In this document: piece after piece, positions 1 through 5,257 of the stretch
How the letters are laid out: each line of letters starts with the position of its first letter
Numbering within the stretch: position 1 is the first letter of the stretch
Source of the DNA: a bacterium
Lineage (GTDB): Bacteria; Chloroflexota; Dehalococcoidia; Tepidiformales; Tepidiformaceae
NCBI GenBank assembly: GCA_945861295.1
Contig: CAMAUF010000124.1
Location: 1-6,491, forward strand
Direction: 5' to 3'
Length of the DNA stretch: 6,491 nt
Translations under genes and position numbers: made by a program
Notes under the pieces: generated by a model
What the model was told of the DNA's origin: nothing
The model's database searches: none
Seen by the model: only the letters and a program-made list of their open reading frames with translations

Positions 1-51
1 GCGCTGGAGGCGATGCTCCCAGCGGTCGCGGAGGATGGCGCGTCAACCTAA
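1..51 (+). CDS. 3' end of an unidentified gene (partial)
   Basis: Frame 1 is open from the window edge to a TAA at 49-51 and would encode the C-terminal tail ALEAMLPAVAEDGAST. Most of its codons end in G or C, as in the confirmed genes here, and the tail resembles an ordinary acidic, alanine-rich C-terminus. Sixteen residues are too few to assign a family. If real, the gene converges on the acyl-CoA dehydrogenase with a gap of about 110 bases (52-161). I found no convincing terminator in that gap, only the short palindrome tccgcgga at 81-88. The open frame could be chance in GC-rich DNA. Confidence 0.4.
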   Translation, partial: ALEAMLPAVAEDGAST

Positions 52-161
52 ACCCGTTCCGGTGCGCGTTGTTGGTTGGCTCCGCGGAGATCGTGGCTTC
101 GCCGAAACGGAACCCGCCACAAACGCTTGCTCGCCCGCACGCAGGTCGATAGCTTTGGGGC

Positions 162-1355
162 TTAGCTTCGCGGCAAGCCCAGGCCACGCGTCGCGATGAT
201 GTTGCGCTGCACCTCGCTCGTGCCGCCGCCGATGGTGGCGGCAACGCTGTGCAGCTGGAAGCGCCCAAGCCGGCCCATCAGCGGCGCCCAGCGGTCATCG
301 TGGCGCGCCGTCAACTGCGAAAGCATGCCGCCGAGGTGGAAGGCGACCGTCGCCATGCGTTGCTCCAGCTCGCTGGCGTAGAGCTTGACGATGCTCGCCT
401 CGTAGTTCGGCTGGCGGCCCCGCGCCTGCATCGAGACGACCCGCAGGCTCAAGTTCCGGGTAACTTCGACCTGGATCAGCATTTCCACCAGCCCATTGCG
501 GACGCTTTGGGTGAGCCCAGCGGGCTTAGCTTCCCGCGCCCAGCGCGCGAGTTCGAGCAGGATCTCGCGGTATTCGACGCAAAGGTCGACGAGGCTGCGT
601 TCGTGGTCCAGCGTCGTCGCCGCGACGTACCAGCCGCGGTGCTCTTCGCCGACCATGTTCTCGGCCGGGAGACGGACATCCTCGAAGAAGACCTGGTTGA
701 AGCCGGGGTTGCCGGCCATGTTGATCAGCGGCGCGAGCGAAATCCCCGGCGTCTTCATGTCGAGCAGGAAGTAGCTCAGCCCTTTATGTTTCGGCGCCGA
801 TGGATCCGTCCGCGCGAGCAGGATCATCCAGTCCGCGATGTGGGCGCCGCTCGTCCAGATCTTCTGGCCGTTGACGACGAACTCGTCGCCGTCGCGCACG
901 GCCCGCGTTTGGACGCTGGCGAGGTCGCTGCCCGCGCCAGGCTCGCTGAAACCCTGACACCAACGCTCCTCGCCGGCCAAGATCTTGCGGATGAAGCGCT
1001 CCTTCATCCACTCCTTGCCATGCTGCATCAACGTCGGGGCGACCCAGCCGATGCCAACGCCGCCGAAACGCGGCGCGCGGGCGGTCGCCAGCTCCTCCTT
1101 GAGGACGAACTGCCGCATCAAGCCGAGCTCGGCGCCGCCATACGCGCTCGGCCAGGCAGGCGCGACCCAGCCGCGCGTTTGCAGCCGTCCCCGCCAGAGC
1201 GCGAGCGCGGCCTTGTCGCGGTCATGGCCGCTGGAAAGCTGGCCCCATTCGCCCTCGCCGGCATCGCCCTGGAGCGCCCCGGGCAGGTTGCCCGCGATCC
1301 AGGAACGGACCTCGGCACGAAACGCCGCTTCGGGCTCAGTGTCACGAAAATCCAT
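162..1355 (-). CDS. Acyl-CoA dehydrogenase family protein
   Basis: This is a 397-residue FAD-dependent acyl-CoA dehydrogenase, a usual length for the family, expected to catalyse alpha,beta-desaturation of an acyl-CoA thioester in the cytoplasm and pass electrons to ETF. The N-terminal helical domain (about 1-120) is followed by the beta domain. That domain has the first family signature (WCQGFSEPGAGSDL, about 132-145) and the flavin-contacting WTSGA (167-171). The C-terminal helical domain ends in GGGTSEVQRNI (about 376-386). The MCAD-type catalytic Glu of 'YEGT' is glycine here, whereas a Glu at 252 (LDHERS) lies where LCAD and isovaleryl-CoA dehydrogenase keep their base, so I infer that E252 is catalytic. 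The frame stays open upstream to 1397. I chose the ATG at 1353-1355 because MDFRDTEPEAAFRAEVRSW is the normal family N-terminus and a GGGGG tract lies about 6 nt upstream. Substrate is unknown: the style resembles FadE-type enzymes of branched-chain or steroid side-chain catabolism, but no pathway neighbours are visible. Confidence 0.95.
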   Translation of the reverse strand: MDFRDTEPEAAFRAEVRSWIAGNLPGALQGDAGEGEWGQLSSGHDRDKAALALWRGRLQTRGWVAPAWPSAYGGAELGLMRQFVLKEELATARAPRFGGVGIGWVAPTLMQHGKEWMKERFIRKILAGEERWCQGFSEPGAGSDLASVQTRAVRDGDEFVVNGQKIWTSGAHIADWMILLARTDPSAPKHKGLSYFLLDMKTPGISLAPLINMAGNPGFNQVFFEDVRLPAENMVGEEHRGWYVAATTLDHERSLVDLCVEYREILLELARWAREAKPAGLTQSVRNGLVEMLIQVEVTRNLSLRVVSMQARGRQPNYEASIVKLYASELEQRMATVAFHLGGMLSQLTARHDDRWAPLMGRLGRFQLHSVAATIGGGTSEVQRNIIATRGLGLPRS

Positions 1356-1501
1356 GCCGACCCCCGATGCGTGGAGTATCCAGCCCCCAAGCCGCAATGA
1401 ACAGCGGGACGGAGGCCACGCGCCAACGGTGGGGACGCGGAGTTCAGTGCCCCCGCCAACCGGAACGATTCACCGCATTGTCACCGCAGCGGCCGGGCCA
1501 G

Positions 1502-1522
1502 CGCCGAAAGACCCTTTCGGCG
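1502..1522 (+). promoter_or_regulatory. Perfect hairpin in the divergent spacer, upstream of the GGDEF-like gene
   Basis: Bases 1502-1510 (cgccgaaag) and 1514-1522 (ctttcggcg) form a perfect 9-bp stem closed by the 3-nt loop acc. It sits 54 nt before the ATG at 1577 in the 221-bp spacer between divergent genes. No T-run follows on either strand, so it is not a typical intrinsic terminator. It could be an operator-like inverted repeat or a leader RNA hairpin. I found no convincing -35/-10 pair for either gene here; TACAAA at 1544-1549 is a weak -10-like element without a partner. Confidence 0.45.
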
Positions 1523-1563
1523 GCCTGTCGCCCGGCCGACGGTTACAAAGCGGGTCGCAGCCC

Positions 1564-1570
1564 GGAGGTG
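1564..1570 (+). promoter_or_regulatory. Strong ribosome binding site fixing the start of the GGDEF-like gene
   Basis: GGAGGTG at 1564-1570 matches the Shine-Dalgarno consensus. The GGAGG core ends 8 nt before the ATG at 1577. The reading frame is open back to 1367, but the 70 residues added by the earlier ATG look like translated intergenic DNA (rich in Arg, Pro and Gln, with no domain). This site therefore decides the start. Confidence 0.85.
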
Positions 1571-1576
1571 GGTAGT

Positions 1577-2323
1577 ATGCAAGGGACAAAGTCTCAGCAG
1601 CCGGGCCGCCACGGCTCAGCGGAACCAAGACGCCGGCTGTTGCAGCCAACGATGTTGATGGCGTGGGCCGCGGTGCTCCTCTACCTGGCCGTCCACACGG
1701 CCTCGAACCCGGGCCTGGTGAACATGGTCGCCCTCGTTGGCTCGACCCTCTTGTTCTGCATGTTCTCCGCGCAGGTCTGGGCCGCCCGCTGGGTTGGCCG
1801 CAAGCGATGGCGCACCATCATCGCCAAGGTCCACGGCTCGGCCTATATCAGCGACATTGACGGTGTGCCGAACCGTAACTATCTCCTCTCGGAGCTTCGT
1901 CGCGAAATGCCGCGCGCCCGGTCCTCCGGCACGCCGTTCGTCCTCGTCGTGCTGGCATTGGAATCCTACGACCACGTCGTCGCCCGCCAGGGCGCGGACT
2001 TCGGCCAGCGCGCGGTGCGCGGCTTGAGCGAAGCGCTGCGCCGGTTCACCCGGACATCCGACTTCGTCGCCCACCTCGAAGGGTCGCGGTTCTGCGCGAT
2101 GCTCAACGAGTGCACCCTGGAGCAAGCCCACCAGTACTTGGCGCGCGTGCCGGGGACGGTCGCCGTCAGCGACGGGCGCCGCATGCTCGAAGTGCCGGTC
2201 TCGGCGCGCATGTTCGAGTACGACCTCGAAGGCGTGTACGCCACCGACATCCTGCGTGACGCGGAAGAGGCGCCAGCCCTGCGCCGGACGGTCGTGCGGC
2301 AGTACGGAACTGACGCAGCCTAG
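1577..2323 (+). CDS. Two-TM membrane protein with degenerate GGDEF domain
   Basis: The product has 248 residues. A basic N-terminus (RRR at 18-20) precedes two hydrophobic segments at about 26-42 and 47-68, followed by the basic stretch RWVGRKRWR. This predicts a membrane anchor with both ends in the cytoplasm. From about 93 the sequence follows the GGDEF (diguanylate cyclase) fold: DIDGVPNR at 93-100 replaces the usual 'D.LTGLPNR', and a hydrophobic strand FVLVVLAL follows. Catalytic features are lost. The metal-binding DxD position reads LES, the 'FK.IND' region reads YDHVVA, and GGDEF itself is EGSRF (168-172). It is therefore very unlikely to make c-di-GMP. RTSD (159-162) lies five residues before that motif, the spacing of the RxxD inhibitory c-di-GMP site in PleD, so ligand binding is possible. 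It has no recognisable EAL, HAMP or PAS domain. The gene is monocistronic in this window and converges on the LtrA-family gene. The GGDEF-like fold is seen; the sensor role is inferred. Confidence 0.85.
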   Translation: MQGTKSQQPGRHGSAEPRRRLLQPTMLMAWAAVLLYLAVHTASNPGLVNMVALVGSTLLFCMFSAQVWAARWVGRKRWRTIIAKVHGSAYISDIDGVPNRNYLLSELRREMPRARSSGTPFVLVVLALESYDHVVARQGADFGQRAVRGLSEALRRFTRTSDFVAHLEGSRFCAMLNECTLEQAHQYLARVPGTVAVSDGRRMLEVPVSARMFEYDLEGVYATDILRDAEEAPALRRTVVRQYGTDAA

Positions 2324-2441
2324 CCCCGACTGGCATGGCCCGGAGCGACCACGGCGCCGCGACCCTCGCCTTCAATTCAGGAGCTCAGGAGCGCCCAGGC
2401 CGACCGGCTCCCAAACGCGGCGCGCCGCCGGCGCCCTCACC

Positions 2442-3599
2442 TCAGCCCTTGCGCCGCCATTCGACCACCAGCGCCAACCCCAGGATTGCCCCACAAGCCA
2501 CCACAACGGCGATGGCGGGCGCGTCTCGCAGCACGAGGCAGATTGCGACGATCCCGACGATCGCGGCCAGCCGTTCGACCGCCCAAGTGCCTTGCGCCCG
2601 AAGCCGGCCCGCCACGAAGCCCGACAGAAAGAGCGCGAGACCGAGCCCAAGGGCGACGAGGGCGCCGTCCGGCAGCGGCTCGCCCGGATGCGCGACGACC
2701 TTTTTCGCCGCCACCGCGACCACGACAATGCCAGCGACCATGGGGAAGTGGAAGAACGTGTAGAGGTCGCGGGCGATGACGCCGCGGGCGTGGACAGACC
2801 GCGAACGGAGGCCCGCCTCCGCCGCTTCCGCGACCCAGCCGAAATAGCCCCACCAGAGCAGCCCCGCCAGCGCCAATGTCGCCACGACGGCGAAGAAGAA
2901 GCCGGCGTCGCGCTCCACGGTCCCCGTCGCGAGGCCGATCGCCACGACCGCCTCGCCGAGCGCGACGATGATGATCAGCGCGTATCGCTCGGCGAAGTGG
3001 GCGGCGTTGATGTGGAACGCGCCCCGGCCGGCGTTGAGAGCGGCCGCGAGGTCGATGGCCAGCGCCGCGCTCCAGATCCACTGGCGGGCTGGCTGGTCCA
3101 CAAACCCACCCACCAAGACCACGATCGGCGAGAGGGCCGCGCCTGGCGCGAACGTGAGCAAGGCGGCGCGGTGGTCCTCCTCAGCCGAGAGTCCAAACCA
3201 GTAGAAGGCGAGCACCAACAGCCGCACGCCAAGATAGGCTGTCGCGAACCAAGCGCCTCCGCCAGCGAACGCGTCCGGGATCGCCTGGGCGACGAAGAAC
3301 GCCCCGCCGCCCGCCAGCAGGACCGCGACCTGCGGCCCAGCCCGCCGCAGCGAGACCGCATTGGCGGCCCAGGTGTTGATCGACCACGCCCACCAGATCA
3401 GCGCCAATACCAATCCCGACCTGAGGAAGCCGCCCGCGCTCAGGTCCGCGCCCAACAGCGTCGTCACCTGGGTGATGGCGTAGACATAGACGAGGTCGAA
3501 GAAAAGTTCGAGATAGCCCGTCCGCCGATCGTCGTCGGCGTGGTCGCCGCTTTCCGCCGGCGGTTCGGACCAGCTTTGGTCTGCCTGTGGTTGTGTCAT
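2442..3599 (-). CDS. LtrA-family (low temperature requirement A) multi-pass membrane protein
   Basis: This 385-residue integral membrane protein matches the bacterial LtrA family in length and in its hallmark segments. ELFFDLVYVYAITQV lies at 31-45, HFAERYALIIIVALGEAVVAIG at 201-222 is charged and then hydrophobic (key residues E204, R205 and E216), and a segment starting DLYTFFHFPMVAG lies at 278-290. About ten hydrophobic stretches are visible between 30 and 380, and the tail is basic (WRRKG). The family is named after a Listeria gene linked to growth at low temperature; its biochemical activity is not established. The frame extends upstream to 3782. I chose the ATG at 3597-3599 because the extra 61 residues run back through two hairpins and into the stop of the neighbouring gene. 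Ribosome binding is weak here, with no clear AGGAGG within 5-12 nt. The gene ends 118 bp from the convergent GGDEF-like gene, and I saw no clear terminator between them. Confidence 0.88.
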   Translation of the reverse strand: MTQPQADQSWSEPPAESGDHADDDRRTGYLELFFDLVYVYAITQVTTLLGADLSAGGFLRSGLVLALIWWAWSINTWAANAVSLRRAGPQVAVLLAGGGAFFVAQAIPDAFAGGGAWFATAYLGVRLLVLAFYWFGLSAEEDHRAALLTFAPGAALSPIVVLVGGFVDQPARQWIWSAALAIDLAAALNAGRGAFHINAAHFAERYALIIIVALGEAVVAIGLATGTVERDAGFFFAVVATLALAGLLWWGYFGWVAEAAEAGLRSRSVHARGVIARDLYTFFHFPMVAGIVVVAVAAKKVVAHPGEPLPDGALVALGLGLALFLSGFVAGRLRAQGTWAVERLAAIVGIVAICLVLRDAPAIAVVVACGAILGLALVVEWRRKG

Positions 3600-3635
3600 C
3601 GCAGCGCAATTCTCAGCCTTGCGAACGGATGCGAA

Positions 3636-3659
3636 AAGGCGGGGTAACTCGCCCGCCTT
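3636..3659 (-). terminator. Hairpin with T-run in the leader of the LtrA-family gene (second terminator or attenuator)
   Basis: Bases 3636-3643 (aaggcggg) pair perfectly with 3652-3659 (cccgcctt) around an 8-nt loop. Read on the minus strand, the stem ends in CCGCCTTTT, so four Us follow the GC-rich stem as in an intrinsic terminator. It lies 36 nt upstream of the LtrA-family ATG and about 105 nt past the end of the Ig-like gene. It may back up the terminator at 3706-3738. If the LtrA promoter lies between the two hairpins, it could instead act as an attenuator. Confidence 0.5.
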
Positions 3660-3705
3660 CTTCACCGCCCAACCGAACCGCGCGGCTCTCTCGCCGCCAA
3701 ACGAA

Positions 3706-3738
3706 CGAGGGCCGCGACGACCAGCGTCGCGGCCCTCG
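3706..3738 (-). terminator. Intrinsic terminator of the 3766-5010 Ig-like gene
   Basis: Bases 3706-3719 (cgagggccgcgacg) and 3725-3738 form a perfect 14-bp, GC-rich stem with the 5-nt loop accag. The stem begins 27 nt after the minus-strand stop at 3766. The minus-strand continuation TTCGTTTGGC is moderately T-rich. Position, stem length and orientation fit a factor-independent terminator of the secreted Ig-like gene. Confidence 0.8.
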
Positions 3739-3765
3739 CCGCTGTATTCATCCGCAAACCACGGG

Positions 3766-5010
3766 TTAGCGGAGCGTCCCATCGCAGGAAGCCACGTTGC
3801 CGGCGTTGTCGGTCACCGTGTAGGTGATGGCGAATGTGCGGCCCTTGAGGCCTTGGAAGGTCACCGGCTGCGGCAGCGTGCCGCCGATGGTCTGCCCCGA
3901 GAAGCTCGCGCTGCCATCGCTGGCAGCGATGGATGCCAGGACGACGGATGCGACGCCGCTGCCGCCCCGATCTTTGCTCGTCGCCGAAAGGTCGACGGTG
4001 ACGGCGTCGCCGCCGTGACGGGTCGGGTTGAGGACAACCTTGCAGGCCGGCGCAACCGTATCGATGGTCCATACGTACGTGGCCGGGGTCGCGTCGACGT
4101 TACCGGCGGCGTCGATCGCGCGGACCGCGAACGTGTGGTCGCCGGAACGAAGACCGGAGACCGAGGCAGGCGATGTGCACGCGCCGAACGCGAGGCCATC
4201 TACCGAGCACTCGAACGTGAGGTCCGCGGTCGCCGTGAGGTTATCGGCGCCCGTAAAGGCGAAGCTCGCCGCGTTGGAGTTCGTGAAAGCGGCCGGCGTC
4301 GAGGTCAAACTCGTATCCGGCGCGGTGGTGTCGATGGTCGACGGCACGATCGTCCAGCTCTGGCTCGCGGGCGTGGGGTCGGCGAGGCCAGCCCCGTCGA
4401 TCGCGCGGACCGAGAACGTATGCGGCCCGTCGCCGAGCGGTCCCACAGTCGTGGGGCTCGTGCAGGCCGCGAAGGCGGCCGCGTCGACGGCGCACTCGAA
4501 GCTGACGGCGCTCAGGGCATCGGAGCCCGAGAACGTGAACGTCGCCATCGAACTGCTCGACGGGTTCGATGGCCCGGAATCGATCTGCGTCAGCGGTGGC
4601 GTCTTGTCGTAGACGAAGCTTGCGGTGGTGGTGCTGGTCACGGCGGAGAGGGCGTCCCTCGCCTCGATGGTGACCTCGTAGCTGCCCTCAAGGGAGATCG
4701 CCGCCGAGTGCGAATAGCTCGCCGCGGCCGGGCCGCCGATGCATTCGAAGGTGAGCGACGGGCCGGTCAGCTCGCTGATGATGATGCAGAGCGTGACCAG
4801 GTCGGCGTCAGCGTCGGTGGCCGAGGCCTCGACCAGGATATCGCCGGTATAGACCGGCAGGGCAGGGCCGCCGTTGAAGGTGGCGGTCACGATGGTCGGC
4901 GCAGCCGCCCCGGCCGCGCCCACGAGAGCGACGAGGCCGCTCAGCGCGGCGATTGCCGGGAGCGTGGCCCGGCGCCAGGCCCGCGAGGGGGCCACCGAAA
5001 GGTGTCGCAT
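3766..5010 (-). CDS. Secreted protein with bacterial Ig-like repeats and a conserved C-terminal module (paralog A)
   Basis: This 414-residue exported protein has a signal peptide at about 1-37: basic RAWRR, a hydrophobic core, then GAAGAAA before PTIV. The mature part has four modules. An N-terminal beta module covers about 38-139 (FNGGP, LVEA, EVTIE). Two tandem Ig-like repeats follow at about 140-223 and 231-317, each with an FEC...ACTSP cysteine pair, HTF and VRAID. A C-terminal module (323-414) runs from C323 through TIGGTLPQ, KGRT and DNAGN to C409. No enzyme motif, LPxTG signal or C-terminal membrane anchor is visible. The likely role is a structural, binding or adhesive extracellular protein, inferred from fold only. 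The frame runs upstream to 5124, but the ATG at 5008-5010 has a good AGGA ribosome site and directly precedes the signal peptide. The C-terminus has a counterpart in the gene at 5258-6337. Confidence 0.88.
   Translation of the reverse strand: MRHLSVAPSRAWRRATLPAIAALSGLVALVGAAGAAAPTIVTATFNGGPALPVYTGDILVEASATDADADLVTLCIIISELTGPSLTFECIGGPAAASYSHSAAISLEGSYEVTIEARDALSAVTSTTTASFVYDKTPPLTQIDSGPSNPSSSSMATFTFSGSDALSAVSFECAVDAAAFAACTSPTTVGPLGDGPHTFSVRAIDGAGLADPTPASQSWTIVPSTIDTTAPDTSLTSTPAAFTNSNAASFAFTGADNLTATADLTFECSVDGLAFGACTSPASVSGLRSGDHTFAVRAIDAAGNVDATPATYVWTIDTVAPACKVVLNPTRHGGDAVTVDLSATSKDRGGSGVASVVLASIAASDGSASFSGQTIGGTLPQPVTFQGLKGRTFAITYTVTDNAGNVASCDGTLR
4060..4593 (-). repeat. Two tandem Ig-like repeats inside paralog A
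   Basis: Repeat units lie at 4342-4593 (residues 140-223) and 4060-4320 (residues 231-317). Residues 171-221 and 266-316 align without gaps with 32 of 51 identical, at an offset of exactly 95 residues. The DNA also keeps an identical 18-nt block, cgtcgatcgcgcggaccg, at 4110-4127 and 4395-4412, 285 bases apart. This shows internal duplication of one domain. Each unit carries two cysteines (172/183 and 268/278 in the protein) that could form a disulfide. Confidence 0.85.
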
Positions 5011-5018
5011 GCCTGTCT

Positions 5019-5025
5019 TCCTCTC
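5019..5025 (-). promoter_or_regulatory. Ribosome binding site choosing the start of paralog A
   Basis: On the minus strand, GAGAGGA reads from 5025 to 5019 and leaves 8 nt to the ATG at 5008-5010. It supports this start over the upstream ATG at 5124, which would put about 38 unrelated residues before the signal peptide. The spacer 5029-5200 upstream shows no convincing promoter. GATAAT on the minus strand (5138-5133) lacks a -35 partner at any normal spacing. Confidence 0.7.
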
Positions 5026-5200
5026 CCACGGTCGGGGCGCACCTGGAGAGTTGGCCGTCCCGAAACCGTATTGCTCGATAATCGCACGCCGGCCCCGTCC
5101 ACAGAGTGGCCGGTTCCGTGGCAACGTGGCGGATTATCGGGACGAATCCCGTTCGGCCCCCCTCAGCGATCCGGGCCTGGCTCTGGCGGCGGAACAGAAA

Positions 5201-5228
5201 GAGGCCCGGCGAAAACTCGCCGGGCCTC
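5201..5228 (-). terminator. Intrinsic terminator of the 5258-6337 Ig-like gene
   Basis: Bases 5201-5212 (gaggcccggcga) and 5217-5228 form a perfect 12-bp stem with loop aaac. It lies 29 nt after the stop at 5258. Read on the minus strand, the stem is followed by TTTCTGTTCC, a short U-rich tail. It separates this gene from paralog A downstream, so the two Ig-like genes are probably not one operon. Confidence 0.82.
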
Positions 5229-5257
5229 GTCTCGTGTTTGACCTGCGGCCGGTTGGC

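Noticed and set aside
249..1400. 383-residue plus-strand open frame
   Set aside because: It is antisense to the acyl-CoA dehydrogenase, whose family motifs are clear on the minus strand.
1490..1576. Possible c-di-GMP riboswitch before the GGDEF-like gene
   Set aside because: The leader has a hairpin and a GGTTACAAAGC stretch, but I could not find the conserved GEMM features (the GCAAACC/CGCAAAGCC pair and tetraloop receptor) in order.
2324..2441. GC-rich self-complementary stretch between convergent genes as a two-way terminator
   Set aside because: Only short, overlapping GGCGC/GCGCC pairings are possible and no T-run follows on either strand.
2256..3647. 463-residue plus-strand open frame
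   Set aside because: It is antisense to the recognisable LtrA-family gene and overlaps the end of the GGDEF-like gene. The translation is Arg, Asp and Gln rich and low in complexity.
5076..5139. 8-bp inverted repeat cgataatc / gattatcg separated by 48 nt
   Set aside because: An 8-bp match in a spacer of about 250 bp is expected by chance roughly as often as not, and no promoter was found around it.
3619..5241. 540-residue plus-strand open frame, the longest in the window
   Set aside because: It lies antisense to paralog A, which has a signal peptide, a ribosome site, internal repeats and a terminator. The plus-strand translation is rich in Arg, Gly and Ala with no domain, as expected for the opposite strand of GC-rich coding DNA.
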